Position numbers and translations under genes: made by a program. Source: Streptomyces cinnabarinus (lineage in GTDB: Bacteria > Actinomycetota > Actinomycetes > Streptomycetales > Streptomycetaceae). Taken from it: DNA of 64,000 bases. Numbering within the stretch: the first letter of the stretch is position 1; each line of letters starts with the position of its first letter. The notes under the pieces were generated by a model that worked only from the letters and a program-made list of their open reading frames with translations, did no database searches and was not told where the DNA came from. The stretch spans positions 4,836,001 through 4,900,000 of the forward strand of contig NZ_CP114413.1 of assembly GCF_027270315.1 (NCBI RefSeq). The letters are read 5' to 3'. Positions 55,735 to 64,000 of the stretch are shown one piece after another.

Positions 55735-57012
55735 GTGGGCCTTGTCGTGCAGAAGTACGGAGGCTCCTCCGTAGCCGATGCCGAGGGCATCAAGCGCGTC
55801 GCCAAGCGGATCGTGGAAGCGAAGAAGAACGGCCACCAGGTGGTCGTCGTCGTTTCCGCGATGGGCGACACGACGGACGAGCTGATCGATCTCGCCGAGC
55901 AGGTATCTCCGATGCCCGCCGGGCGTGAGTTCGACATGCTGCTGACCGCCGGAGAGCGTATCTCCATGGCCCTGCTGGCCATGGCGATCAAAAACCTGGG
56001 CCACGAGGCCCAGTCCTTCACCGGCAGCCAGGCGGGCGTCATCACCGACTCCGTCCACAACAAAGCGCGCATCATCGATGTCACGCCGGGCCGGATCCGG
56101 GAGTCCCTGGACAAGGGCAACATCGCCATCGTCGCCGGGTTCCAGGGCGTGAGCCAGGACAAGAAGGACATCACCACGCTCGGCCGCGGCGGTTCCGACA
56201 CCACGGCCGTCGCCCTGGCCGCCGCGCTCGACGCCGAGGTGTGCGAGATCTACACCGACGTGGACGGTGTGTTCACCGCCGACCCGCGCGTGGTGAAGAA
56301 GGCGAAGAAGATCGACTGGATCTCCTTCGAGGACATGCTGGAGCTGGCCAGTTCCGGGTCGAAGGTGCTGCTCCACCGCTGTGTGGAGTACGCCCGCCGT
56401 TACAACATCCCGATCCATGTGCGGTCCAGCTTCAGCGGACTTCAGGGCACGTGGGTCAGCAGCCAGCCGATCGAGCAAGGGGACAAGAAGGTGGAGCAGG
56501 CCATCATCTCCGGTGTCGCGCACGACACCTCCGAGGCCAAGATCACGGTCGTCGGTGTGCCGGACAAGCCGGGCGAGGCCGCCGCGATCTTCCGCACGAT
56601 CTCGGACGCCGAGATCAACATCGACATGATCGTGCAGAACGTGTCCGCCGCCTCCACGGGGCTGACGGACATCTCCTTCACCCTCCCCAAGGCCGAGGGC
56701 CGCAAGGCCATCGACGCCCTGGAGAAGAACAAGCACGGCATCGGCTTCGACTCGCTGCGCTACGACGACCAGATCGGCAAGATCTCCCTGGTCGGCGCGG
56801 GTATGAAGACCAACCCCGGGGTCACGGCCGACTTCTTCACCGCCCTGTCCGACGCGGGCGTGAACATCGAGCTGATCTCGACCTCCGAGATCCGTATCTC
56901 GGTCGTCACCCGCGCCGACGACGTCAACGAGGCCGTACGCGCCGTCCACACCGCCTTCGGCCTCGACTCCGACAGCGACGAGGCCGTTGTCTACGGAGGC
57001 ACCGGGCGCTGA
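55735..57012 (+). CDS. lysC: Aspartate kinase (alpha subunit / full length)
   Basis: 425 residues from GTG, with GAGGAG 5 bases upstream; the upstream in-frame ATG is leader sequence. Phosphorylates aspartate, the first step to lysine, threonine, methionine and diaminopimelate. Catalytic [24 protein letters not shown] and [16 protein letters not shown], then two ACT domains for lysine/threonine feedback (about 265-425). Position 253 has a GTG with its own ribosome-binding site, see the internal start. The stop overlaps the asd start by one base. Confidence 0.97.
   Translation: MGLVVQKYGGSSVADAEGIKRVAKRIVEAKKNGHQVVVVVSAMGDTTDELIDLAEQVSPMPAGREFDMLLTAGERISMALLAMAIKNLGHEAQSFTGSQAGVITDSVHNKARIIDVTPGRIRESLDKGNIAIVAGFQGVSQDKKDITTLGRGGSDTTAVALAAALDAEVCEIYTDVDGVFTADPRVVKKAKKIDWISFEDMLELASSGSKVLLHRCVEYARRYNIPIHVRSSFSGLQGTWVSSQPIEQGDKKVEQAIISGVAHDTSEAKITVVGVPDKPGEAAAIFRTISDAEINIDMIVQNVSAASTGLTDISFTLPKAEGRKAIDALEKNKHGIGFDSLRYDDQIGKISLVGAGMKTNPGVTADFFTALSDAGVNIELISTSEIRISVVTRADDVNEAVRAVHTAFGLDSDSDEAVVYGGTGR
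56491..57012 (+). other. Probable internal start for the aspartate kinase beta subunit
   Basis: GTG at residue 253 of the kinase is preceded by AAGGGG at 8 bases. The product would begin [20 protein letters not shown] and contain only the two ACT domains (173 residues). It matches the point where the beta subunit starts in Corynebacterium (MEEAVLTGVATDKSEAKVT...) from memory. Alpha2beta2 assembly through such in-frame starts is known in Gram-positive aspartokinases. Confidence 0.6.
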
Positions 57013-58070
57013 TGGCCCCTCAAGGACGACCGACGCTCGCGGTCGTGGGAGCGACCGGAGCCGTCGGCACGGTCATGCTCCAGATCCTGTCCCAGCACGC
57101 GGACATCTGGGGCGAGATCCGTCTGATCGCCTCGCCGCGCTCGGCCGGCCGCAAGCTGGCCGTGCGCGGCGAGGAGGTCGAGGTGGTGGCCCTGGCGGAG
57201 GAGGCCTTCGACGGGGTCGACGTCGCGATGTTCGACGTACCCGACGAGGTCTCCGCCCGGTGGGCGCCGATCGCCGCCGCGCGCGGCGCGGTCGTCGTGG
57301 ACAACTCCGGGGCCTTCCGGATGGACCCGGAGGTGCCGCTGGTCGTCCCCGAGGTCAACGCGCACGCGGCCCGGACCCGGCCGCGCGGCATCATCGCCAA
57401 CCCCAACTGCACGACGCTGTCCATGATCGTGGCCCTCGGCGCGCTGCACGCCGAGTTCGGCCTGCGCGAGCTGGTGGTCTCCTCCTACCAGGCGGTCAGC
57501 GGCGCCGGCCGGGCCGGCGTGGAGACGCTGCGGCAGCAACTGGCCCTGGTCGCCGGCACCGAACTCGGCACCAACCCCGGCGACGTCCGGCGGGCCGTGG
57601 GCGAGAACACCGGGCCGTTCCCGGAGCCGGTCGCGCTGAACGTCGTCCCCTGGGCCGGTTCGCTGCGCGAGGACGGCTGGTCGTCGGAGGAGATGAAGGT
57701 GCGGGACGAGTCCCGCAAGATCCTCGGACTGCCGAAGCTGCCCGTGGCGGTCACCTGCGTCCGCGTCCCCGTGATCACCACCCACTCCCTGACCGTGCAC
57801 GCCCGCTTCGAGGACGAGGTCACGGTCGCCCGCGCCCGGGAGATCATCGCCACCGCCCCCGGCGTCGTGCTCTTCGACAACCCCGAGGCCGGGGAGTTCC
57901 CCACGCCCGCCGACGTGGTCGGCACCGACCCCACCTGGGTCGGCCGGGTCCGCCGGGCCCTGGACGACCCGACGGCGCTCGAACTCTTCGTGTGCGGGGA
58001 CAACCTGCGCAAGGGGGCGGCGCTGAACACCGCCCAGATCGCCGAGCTGGTGGCGGCGGAGTTTTCGTGA
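57012..58070 (+). CDS. asd: Aspartate-semialdehyde dehydrogenase
   Basis: 352 residues. NADPH-dependent reduction of aspartyl phosphate. N-terminal [16 protein letters not shown], the active-site Cys in [34 protein letters not shown], and the late substrate loops [19 protein letters not shown] with catalytic His and [16 protein letters not shown]. Directly coupled to lysC (ATG overlaps its TGA by one base). A strong terminator follows. Confidence 0.97.
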   Translation: MAPQGRPTLAVVGATGAVGTVMLQILSQHADIWGEIRLIASPRSAGRKLAVRGEEVEVVALAEEAFDGVDVAMFDVPDEVSARWAPIAAARGAVVVDNSGAFRMDPEVPLVVPEVNAHAARTRPRGIIANPNCTTLSMIVALGALHAEFGLRELVVSSYQAVSGAGRAGVETLRQQLALVAGTELGTNPGDVRRAVGENTGPFPEPVALNVVPWAGSLREDGWSSEEMKVRDESRKILGLPKLPVAVTCVRVPVITTHSLTVHARFEDEVTVARAREIIATAPGVVLFDNPEAGEFPTPADVVGTDPTWVGRVRRALDDPTALELFVCGDNLRKGAALNTAQIAELVAAEFS

Positions 58071-58196
58071 CGAGGGGCCGTTGGCCGGAAAACTCCGGGA
58101 TCTTCCCCGAATCATTTGTAGGATCTACATCAGAGATGTGAGCCGGATGATGGCCCGTACCACTTGAACAGGACCCCTTCGGCGTTCGAAGATTTC

Positions 58197-58232
58197 CTCC
58201 CCGCCCTCCGCAACCGCGCGGAGGGCGGGGAG
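58197..58232 (+). terminator. Strong terminator after the lysC-asd operon
   Basis: Perfect 15-bp GC-rich stem (58197-58211 with 58218-58232, ctccccgccctccgc and its complement), 6-base loop. Confidence 0.9.
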
Positions 58233-58442
58233 CGTCTTTGCGGTCGCCCTTCGGCGGGTGCGCGGGCGTGTTTTTCTGGCGTGGGGACGCCATGGGCAGG
58301 GCGTGGGGACGCCCGTTCATATGGGACATAGGGGAAGAGCGGGACGCATGAGTGCATGTGAGGCGCCATCAGCCGTGCTGCCTGACGCAAAAGTGACGTC
58401 CGGCACGTACAACCCTCTCGGGGGGAAGCGTGTCCAACTGGC
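58233..58442. other. Upstream region of the sigma factor gene, with two identical hairpins
   Basis: No gene seen. It has two copies of ggcgtggggacgcc, each able to form a hairpin, 22 bases apart; these are listed next. A T-rich start (tgtttttctgg), an A-rich stretch (gcaaaagtgacgtcc) and gtacaaccctctc follow. The gene's promoter must lie here, but no box is convincing. The 58071-58196 part holds a 13-bp palindrome tgtaggatctaca (58117-58129). Confidence 0.45.
58278..58313. repeat. Two 14-bp hairpin repeats upstream of the sigma factor
   Basis: ggcgtggggacgcc at 58278-58291 and again at 58300-58313. Each is an inverted repeat (ggcgt / acgcc) around gggg. Possible operator pair. Confidence 0.6.
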
Positions 58443-59126
58443 GTGGCAGAGGTACTCGACTTCCCCGCGGCGACGCGCGGCACGGCTCTACGGCCGCCCC
58501 GCCCCTACCGCCGACCCCGCATGCCCGGTACGCCCGGCGGCATGCCGGTGATCGCACCCATGCCCGCAGCGCGGCCCGCCCGCATCCCCAGTCAGCGCGA
58601 CGGCTCCGAGTACGTCGAGGAAGCCGCGGCCGCCGGTACGACGGTCGACCACCTCACCGAGACCTACCGCACCCACTACCGGTCGCTGCTGGGTCTCGCC
58701 GCGCTTCTCCTCGACGACACGGCCTCCTGCGAGGACGTGGTCCAGGAGGCATTCATCCGCGTCCACTCGGCGCGCAAGAGAGTCCGTGACCCCGAGAAGA
58801 CCCTGGCGTACCTGCGCCAGACGGTGGTCAACCTCTCCCGCTCGGCGCTGCGCCGCCGCATCCTCGGCCTGAAGCTGCTGTCCAAGCCGATGCCGGACAT
58901 GGCGAGCGCGGAGGAGGGCGCCTACGACCAGCTGGAGCGCGACTCCCTGATCAAGGCGATGAAGGGGCTTCAGCGGCGGCAGCGCGAGGTGCTCGTCCTG
59001 CGCTACTTCGCGGACATGACCGAGGCCCAGGTCGCCGAGACGCTCGGCATCTCCCTGGGTTCGGTCAAGGCGTACGGCTCGCGCGGCATCGCGGCGCTGC
59101 GGGTCGCGATGGAGGCGCCGGCATGA
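58443..59126 (+). CDS. RNA polymerase sigma factor, SigE-like (ECF) family
   Basis: 227 residues. An N-terminal ~65-residue Pro/Arg/Ala extension, then sigma region 2 (LTETYRTHYRSLLGLAALLLDDTASCEDVVQEAFIRVHSARKRV) and region 4 (GLQRRQREVLVLRYFADMTEAQVAETLGISLGSVKAYGSRGIAAL). The promoter specificity is unknown. It is the last cytoplasmic protein before a membrane partner whose start overlaps this stop by 4 bases, a typical sigma/anti-sigma arrangement. The start at GTG 58443 is uncertain; internal ATGs at codons 27, 34 and 40 are alternatives. Confidence 0.85.
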   Translation: MAEVLDFPAATRGTALRPPRPYRRPRMPGTPGGMPVIAPMPAARPARIPSQRDGSEYVEEAAAAGTTVDHLTETYRTHYRSLLGLAALLLDDTASCEDVVQEAFIRVHSARKRVRDPEKTLAYLRQTVVNLSRSALRRRILGLKLLSKPMPDMASAEEGAYDQLERDSLIKAMKGLQRRQREVLVLRYFADMTEAQVAETLGISLGSVKAYGSRGIAALRVAMEAPA

Positions 59127-60652
59127 GCGGGGACCACGACGAACGGCGGCGTCATGTCCGGGGGGACGACCAGACGCCTGAGCAATCGCACGCTGGGAAC
59201 GAAACTGTGAACGACGGCCGGGACGGCCAGGGCCCGAACGGGGCCGAATCGGACGACCTGGACCTGCGGGGGACGGCTGAGGCCGACGCGGACGGGGCGG
59301 GCCTGGATGGGCTGGGCTCTGACGGGCTGGGCCTGGACGGGCGTGGCGCGGACAGGGCGGGCCTTGACGGGCTGGGCCTGGATGGGCTGGATCTGCACGG
59401 GCTGGGCTCGGATGAGCCTGGCGCGGACGGGCCGGGCCTTGGCGGCCTGGGCCTGGACGGGCGCGGTCTGGACGGTCTGGACCGGCTGAGGGCCGAGGTC
59501 GAGGGCTCGGGTGAGCCGGACGCGCGTGGGGCCGGTGGCCGTGGCGCGGCGCGCTGGGGCTCGGACCAGCGGGCCCGGCGGGACCAGCGGGACGCGCGCG
59601 AGACGGCGGCCACCCCGGGCGCCGGTGTCGCCGCGGCGGCCGGGCTCGGCATGGAGGAGCTGGACCTGCGTCAGCTGCTGCGCGACGCGGTGCAGGAGAT
59701 CGAGCCGCGCGACGGCACGCTAGAGCATCTGCGGCGGGCGGTGCCCGCACGGCGGGCGCGCAAGCGGCAGGCGCTGGTCGGCATGGCGGCCGCGGCGCTG
59801 TTCGTCGGTACGGCGGTCCCGGCGCTGGTGCACGTCTCCAACACGACCGGCCCGGGCGCCAACCCCTCGGTCGCGGGACACGGCACCCAGGCACAGGGCG
59901 GCGCCAGCCAGGGCGTGGACCCCGACAACGGCGAGAGCTCCTCGGGCGGTTCATCGGGCACGACCGAGGACCAGGGCCCGGAGAACGAGCAGCAGGAGAA
60001 CGACGGCAAGGACAACGGCGGCGGCAACGGCTCGGGCGGCTCCGCGGACCCCGCGGCGACGGCTGACACCGGCGCGGCCGTCTGTACGGCGGAGCAGCTG
60101 GCGGTCGCCGCGGCGGGCGCGGACGCGCCGGACGCCGTGGGCGCGGTCTACGGCACGTTCCGCTTCACGAACTCCTCGCTGACCGCCTGCACGGTCACGA
60201 ACCCGGGCTCGCTGAACCTGGTGCCGGGCGGCGCGGCGGACGCCACGAAGCTGTCCACGGCCCGCCACATCTCTGGTGACCCGGCGGCCTCCCTGCCGGA
60301 CCCGTCCGTGGAACTGACGTCTCTGCTCCTGCAGCCGGGCTCCGCCTACGAGGTGAAGTTCGCCTGGGTCCCCTCGGAGACCTGCCCCACCACGGGCGAG
60401 AACTCCGGCGGTACGACGGGCGGCGAACCCAGCCCCGACCCCACCCCCTCGGACAGCACCGGCACCACGGGCGGCACCTCGACGGGCGCCGACGCCGGCA
60501 CCTCCACCCAGCTCCTCACCGCCGACGGCACCGTGGACGGCACGGTGACGGTGACCAACACAGCGGAGCCGGGCGCTCCCACGGCCCAGACGACCATCTC
60601 GGGAGCCTGCGCGGGCACGGTGTACTGGACCGGGGTACTGGCGGGGGCGTAG
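59123..60652 (+). CDS. Membrane protein, probable anti-sigma partner, with decapeptide repeats and DUF4232-like outside domain
   Basis: 509 residues. Acidic N-terminus, then six decapeptide repeats (about 60-119) of the GLDGLGLDGL type, a helical region (LDLRQLLRDAVQEIEPRDGTLEHLRRAVPARRARKRQ), one transmembrane helix (218-238), a Gly/Ser/Asn linker and a C-terminal domain with CTAEQLAVAAAG and FRFTNSSLTACTVTNPGSL, resembling DUF4232 (secreted, two conserved Cys). No classical anti-sigma zinc motif (HxxxCxxC) is visible, so the anti-sigma role rests on gene order and overlap. Confidence 0.7.
   Translation: MSGDHDERRRHVRGDDQTPEQSHAGNETVNDGRDGQGPNGAESDDLDLRGTAEADADGAGLDGLGSDGLGLDGRGADRAGLDGLGLDGLDLHGLGSDEPGADGPGLGGLGLDGRGLDGLDRLRAEVEGSGEPDARGAGGRGAARWGSDQRARRDQRDARETAATPGAGVAAAAGLGMEELDLRQLLRDAVQEIEPRDGTLEHLRRAVPARRARKRQALVGMAAAALFVGTAVPALVHVSNTTGPGANPSVAGHGTQAQGGASQGVDPDNGESSSGGSSGTTEDQGPENEQQENDGKDNGGGNGSGGSADPAATADTGAAVCTAEQLAVAAAGADAPDAVGAVYGTFRFTNSSLTACTVTNPGSLNLVPGGAADATKLSTARHISGDPAASLPDPSVELTSLLLQPGSAYEVKFAWVPSETCPTTGENSGGTTGGEPSPDPTPSDSTGTTGGTSTGADAGTSTQLLTADGTVDGTVTVTNTAEPGAPTAQTTISGACAGTVYWTGVLAGA
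59300..59479 (+). repeat. Six 30-bp tandem repeats inside the sigma-partner gene
   Basis: Codons 60-119 form six units of ten residues (G-L-D-G-x-G-x-D-x-L). The DNA unit is about 30 bases (ggcctggacgggctgggc...). Copies differ at several positions, so the expansion is not brand new. Confidence 0.8.
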
Positions 60653-60687
60653 CCGCTCCTGCCGCCGCCGCGGGCAGGGCCCGGGGT

Positions 60688-61482
60688 TCAGACCCCGACC
60701 GGCTCCGAGTCCTCCCGCTCGACCAGGCCCAGCTCCGCGTCCCGCGCGAACTCCACCTCGCGGCGGAGCAGGCGGAACCACATGAAGACCACGAACCCGG
60801 CGAAGACGAACCATTCGCCGGTGTAGCCGAGGTTCTGGAAGGCCTTCAGGTCCAGCCCGGAGTCCGGAGTCGCACTGACCGGCACGGCCTTCATCCCGCC
60901 GTCGGCCTCGTTCAGCGTCACCCACGCGTCGTACACGTCGTACGGGACGAGGTTCACCAGCGACGCCGCGCTGATCGCCCCGGTCTGCCCCTCGGGCCAT
61001 CCGCCGCGCCCGGTCACGCCGTTCTCCCCGGGCTGCTCGGAGGCCTGGAGCGCTCCGGTGACGGTGACCTCACCCGCGGGCGCGTCCGGCACTTCGGCCG
61101 CGTCCGCGTCCCCGGGCAGCCACCCCCGTACCACCGGAAGGGCCTCACCCCCGTCGATCCGCAGCAGCGTCAGGACGTAGAACCCCCGCCGGTCGTCCAG
61201 TTCCCGGTCGGGCACGAGCAACTGCTCCCCGTACCGCCCGGTGGCCGTGACCTGCTCGCCCACCGTCGACTTGTCCACGGGCAGCATCCCGGCCACCGGC
61301 CGGGCCGCCTCCCGCTTGTCCGACGCGGCCTCGGCCCGCGCCCCGCGGTGGCTGTCCACCCGCTCCTCGAACCGGCTCAGCTGCCATGACCCCATGAAGA
61401 CGCAGAAGGGGATGGCGAGCAGCACGAAGACGTTGATCCCCCACCAACGGGGCGTCAGCAGAAACCGGTACACGCCTCCCAC
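60688..61482 (-). CDS. SURF1 family protein
   Basis: 264 residues. Two transmembrane helices, one at 14-33 (WGINVFVLLAIPFCVFMGSWQLSRFEER) and one near 222-242 (EWFVFAGFVVFMWFRLL), flank an outside domain with the family pattern RGWLPGDAD and NLGYTGEW. SURF1 proteins help assemble cytochrome c oxidase (insertion of heme a). Actinobacterial members are widely kept. It is convergent with the sigma-partner gene, 35 bases between stops. Confidence 0.9.
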   Translation of the reverse strand: MGGVYRFLLTPRWWGINVFVLLAIPFCVFMGSWQLSRFEERVDSHRGARAEAASDKREAARPVAGMLPVDKSTVGEQVTATGRYGEQLLVPDRELDDRRGFYVLTLLRIDGGEALPVVRGWLPGDADAAEVPDAPAGEVTVTGALQASEQPGENGVTGRGGWPEGQTGAISAASLVNLVPYDVYDAWVTLNEADGGMKAVPVSATPDSGLDLKAFQNLGYTGEWFVFAGFVVFMWFRLLRREVEFARDAELGLVEREDSEPVGV

Positions 61483-61518
61483 GGTACGGCCAGCCCCGCC
61501 GGCGCGGTCCCGCGGGGG

Positions 61519-61893
61519 TCAGAACCGCTCGGTGAGACGGGCCCGGTTCGCGGGCGGCTCGTACGGGTCCGGCCAGAAGTCCGTGACCGTGGTGATCCGC
61601 CCGGCCGCGTCACCGGTGAAGAAGGAGATCCCCACATTCACCTCGTCCCCGAGCGTGAACCGTATCCACGACACCGCCTGCGCGTCCTCGGCGACGATCC
61701 GCTCCACCCGCACCCGCCAGTCACCGGGAAACTCCCGGTTGAACCGCACATACGCCTCCCGCCCCCGCACCCGCTCCCGGCTCATCGGCGCCTCGTACGC
61801 CACATCCTCCGCGAGCGTCTCCGCGAACGCTTCCCAGTCACGGGCCTCGGCGGCGGCCCAGAACTCCTCGACGGTCTTCCGCAGCTCGGTCAT
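61519..61893 (-). CDS. SnoaL-like (NTF2-fold) protein
   Basis: 124 residues from the ATG at 61893; a -10-like cacact sits 7 bases upstream, so a longer 149-residue start is unlikely. A single NTF2-like cone fold: RKTVEEFWAAAEARDWEAFAETLAEDVAYEAP, then VRFNREFPGDWRVRVERIVAEDAQAV, and GRITTVTDFWPDPYEPP. Such proteins are cyclases, isomerases or binding proteins. Active-site residues cannot be assigned. It lies close to the divergent S9 peptidase (127 bases apart). Confidence 0.82.
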   Translation of the reverse strand: MTELRKTVEEFWAAAEARDWEAFAETLAEDVAYEAPMSRERVRGREAYVRFNREFPGDWRVRVERIVAEDAQAVSWIRFTLGDEVNVGISFFTGDAAGRITTVTDFWPDPYEPPANRARLTERF

Positions 61894-61900
61894 GTCCAGC

Positions 61901-61906
61901 AGTGTG
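61901..61906 (-). promoter_or_regulatory. Likely -10 box of the SnoaL-like gene
   Basis: cacact on the minus strand, 7 bases before the ATG; leaderless. Confidence 0.35.
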
Positions 61907-62008
61907 CACCGGGCCACTGACAACGGCGGCGGCCGATGGACTTCATCCACAGGCACCGAGTTGTCCACAGGCTGAGGACCGAGTCAGCGCGATGTCGGCG
62001 ATGCCAGG

Positions 62009-62014
62009 CACTAT
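62009..62014 (+). promoter_or_regulatory. Likely -10 box of the S9 peptidase gene
   Basis: cactat, 6 bases before the ATG at 62021; leaderless. Confidence 0.4.
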
Positions 62015-62020
62015 GGGGCC

Positions 62021-63847
62021 ATGACTGAGAGCAACGGGTCCGCCGCGCCGGATCAGCAGGAGCAGAAGCGGTCCATGCCGGACTGGGAGAAGCGCTTCAG
62101 GGCGCCGCGGGTGTCCCTGCCGGACTGGGCGGAGGACGCCCCGGACCGCTCCCTGTTCGTGTCGAACGCGACGGGGACGTACGAGCTGTACGCCTGGGAC
62201 CGTGCCACCGGCGAGCAGCGCCAGGTGACGGACCGCCCGAACGGCACGACGGACGGTGTGCTCTCCCCGGACGGCGCCTGGATCTGGTGGTTCGACGACA
62301 AGGACGGCGACGAGTTCGGCGTCTGGCGCCGCCAGCCGTTCACGGGCGGCGAGGACGAGCTGGCCACCCCGGGCCTTGACCCCTCCTACCCAGCGGGCCT
62401 CGCCCTCGGCCGCGACGGCCGTACGGCGATCGTGGGCCGTTCCACGGACGACGAGGGCACCACGATCCACCTCGCGCGCCTCGGCGAGCCCCCGGCGGAG
62501 CTCTACCGGCACCGCGAGTCCGCGGGCGTCGGCGATCTCTCCCACGACGGTTCGCTGATCGCCGTCGAGCACACCGAGCACGGCGACGCCATGCACTCCG
62601 CGCTGCGCGTCCTGCGCCCGGACGGCTCCGCGGTCGCCGAGCTGGACGACACCAAGGGCGGCACCGAGGAGCTGGGCCTCGAAGTGCTGGGCTTCGCCCC
62701 CGTCGACGGCGACACCCGCCTGCTCGTCGGCCACCAGCGCCGCGGCCGCTGGGAGCCCCTGGTGTGGGACGTGGCCACGGGCGAGCAGACGGACCTGGTC
62801 CTGGACCTGCCGGGCGATGTGAGCGCCGAGTGGTACCCGGACGGCTCGGGCCTGCTGGTCGCGCACAGCCACGAGGCCCGCAGCGAGCTCTTCCGCTACG
62901 ACCTCGCCGGCCACGACCTGACCAGGATCCCCACCCCGCAGGGCACGGTCTCGGGCGCTACGGCCCGCCCGGACGGCACGGTGGAGTTCCTGTGGTCCTC
63001 GGCCGCCCGGCCGTCGACGGTCCGCTCGACGACCGGTGAGACCGTCCTGGACCCGCCGGGGATGAAGTCCCCGGGCTCGGTCCCGGTGGAGGACGTCTGG
63101 GTGGACGGCCCCGGCGGCCGGATCCACGCCCTGGTCCAGAAGCCGGCCGGGTCCACCGGCCCGCTCCCCACCGTCTTCGACATCCACGGCGGCCCGACCT
63201 GGCACGACAGCGACGCCTTCGCGGCGGGCCCGGCGGCCTGGGTGGACCACGGCTACGCGGTGATCCGGGTCAACTACCGGGGCTCGACCGGCTACGGCCG
63301 CGCCTGGACGGACGCCCTCAAACACCGCGTCGGCCTGATCGAACTGGAGGACATCGCGGCGGTCCGCGAGTGGGCGGTGACCTCGGGTCTCGCCGATCCC
63401 GCCCGGCTGATCCTGACCGGTGGCTCCTGGGGCGGCTATCTCACCCTCCTCGGCCTCGGCGCCCAGCCCGACGCATGGACCCTGGGCATCGCGGCGGTCC
63501 CGGTGGCCGACTACGTCACGGCGTACCACGACGAGATGGAGGCACTGAAGGCGATGGACCGCACGCTCCTCGGCGGCACCCCGGAGGAGGTCCCGGAGCG
63601 CTTCGAGGCCTCGTCGCCCCTCACCTACGTGGACAAGGTGACGGCCCCCGTCTACATCTCCGCAGGCGTCAACGACCCCCGCTGCCCCATCCGCCAGATC
63701 GACAACTACGTCAAGCGCCTCGAAGCCCGCGACGCCGTCCACGAGGTGTACCGCTATGACGCGGGCCATGGCTCCCTGGTCGTGGACGAGCGCATCAAGC
63801 AGGTCCGCCTGGAGCTGGACTTCGCGGCCCGCCATCTGAACGCCTGA
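62021..63847 (+). CDS. S9 family peptidase (acylaminoacyl-peptidase / prolyl oligopeptidase type)
   Basis: 608 residues. An N-terminal beta-propeller (~1-340; repeated blades such as LYAWDRATGEQRQVTDRPNG and LFRYDLAGHDLTRIPTP) and a C-terminal alpha/beta hydrolase. The nucleophile is Ser469 in LTGGSWGGYL, the acid is in GVNDPRCPIRQ, and the His in DAGHGSLV. The propeller limits access to peptides, so it probably trims short N-acylated or Pro-containing peptides in the cytoplasm; there is no signal peptide. It stands alone behind its own promoter and a terminator follows. Confidence 0.94.
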   Translation: MTESNGSAAPDQQEQKRSMPDWEKRFRAPRVSLPDWAEDAPDRSLFVSNATGTYELYAWDRATGEQRQVTDRPNGTTDGVLSPDGAWIWWFDDKDGDEFGVWRRQPFTGGEDELATPGLDPSYPAGLALGRDGRTAIVGRSTDDEGTTIHLARLGEPPAELYRHRESAGVGDLSHDGSLIAVEHTEHGDAMHSALRVLRPDGSAVAELDDTKGGTEELGLEVLGFAPVDGDTRLLVGHQRRGRWEPLVWDVATGEQTDLVLDLPGDVSAEWYPDGSGLLVAHSHEARSELFRYDLAGHDLTRIPTPQGTVSGATARPDGTVEFLWSSAARPSTVRSTTGETVLDPPGMKSPGSVPVEDVWVDGPGGRIHALVQKPAGSTGPLPTVFDIHGGPTWHDSDAFAAGPAAWVDHGYAVIRVNYRGSTGYGRAWTDALKHRVGLIELEDIAAVREWAVTSGLADPARLILTGGSWGGYLTLLGLGAQPDAWTLGIAAVPVADYVTAYHDEMEALKAMDRTLLGGTPEEVPERFEASSPLTYVDKVTAPVYISAGVNDPRCPIRQIDNYVKRLEARDAVHEVYRYDAGHGSLVVDERIKQVRLELDFAARHLNA

Positions 63848-63881
63848 CGGAGCCCGGGGGCAAGGGCGGCCGGCGTGGTGT

Positions 63882-63920
63882 GCCCCGCCCCCACGTACGG
63901 GGGCGTCCGGGAGGCGGGGC
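63882..63920 (+). terminator. Terminator after the S9 peptidase gene
   Basis: Stem gccccgcc / ggcggggc (63882-63889, 63913-63920) with an inner ccccc / ggggg hairpin around acgtac. Confidence 0.65.
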
Positions 63921-64000
63921 GATCGGACTGTAGGCAGCGGGGCGGCGCGGATCTGCACGGTTCGCGAGCGGGTTGTGTGCACAGTCCGAACGGTCAATTG

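Overview
The window is chromosomal DNA of very high G+C content from a Streptomyces or close relative. The evidence is the strong G/C bias at third codon positions, GTG and TTG starts, many start codons 6-8 bases downstream of a TANNNT -10 box (leaderless transcripts), and the gene order: clpB, pyrE-fba, kynA-kynU-kynB, purA, ybaB-recR, and ask-asd followed by a SigE-like sigma factor. From memory this is the usual Streptomyces core order. I saw no rRNA, tRNA, CRISPR array, transposase, integrase or phage structural gene.

Layout. 1-4.5 kb: 3' end of clpB, two small membrane proteins, a YbjN-type protein and a fold-type I aminotransferase. 4.7-12.6 kb: a Gly/Cys-rich membrane peptide, a DUF2617 protein, a membrane-fused spermidine-synthase-like protein, a CoxG-like protein, an aldose-1-epimerase-like protein, pyrE, fba and an MFS exporter. 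12.6-16.2 kb: a DUF3151 protein and a complete kynurenine route (tryptophan dioxygenase, kynureninase, probable arylformamidase). 16.3-26.5 kb: a two-component system, a DUF3592-like membrane protein, a P450, an ABC exporter with its divergent regulator, a GC-rich repeat tract, a degenerate lipid-kinase-like protein and purA. 26.5-31.9 kb: an FtsX-type ABC transporter divergent from a two-component system.

31.9-40.4 kb is the most unusual region. A 128-residue protein ends in an amyloid-like motif (core GPVIQARDI). Two paralogous, membrane-embedded NACHT NTPases of about 1,150 residues start with versions of the same motif and end in a large Cys-containing domain predicted to lie outside the cell. 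I read this as an NLR-like signalling system: an outside sensor, a STAND NTPase, an amyloid-type signalling motif and a small membrane-acting effector. The first NTPase carries an in-frame TTA (bldA) codon, the only one I found in the window.

40.5-48.4 kb: a GntR regulator with a class III aminotransferase, a DJ-1/PfpI protein with a MarR regulator and a clear palindromic operator, a receptor Ser/Thr kinase, a membrane-anchored PstS-like protein and a SLATT-type two-TM protein. 48.6-50.3 kb: ybaB, recR and a DUF5063 protein. 50.4-52.9 kb: a second STAND pair, in which a small 2-TM protein has two copies of a SIAAG motif that recurs at the N-terminus of the overlapping NB-ARC/TPR protein. 53-64 kb: a secreted SgcJ-like protein, an OmpR-type two-component system, aspartokinase (with a likely internal start for a beta subunit) and asd, a sigma factor with a membrane partner containing decapeptide repeats, SURF1, a SnoaL-like protein and an S9 peptidase.

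The window is mostly housekeeping synteny interrupted by three accessory blocks (about 31.9-40.4, 44.0-48.4 and 50.4-52.9 kb) that look like conflict or signalling systems.
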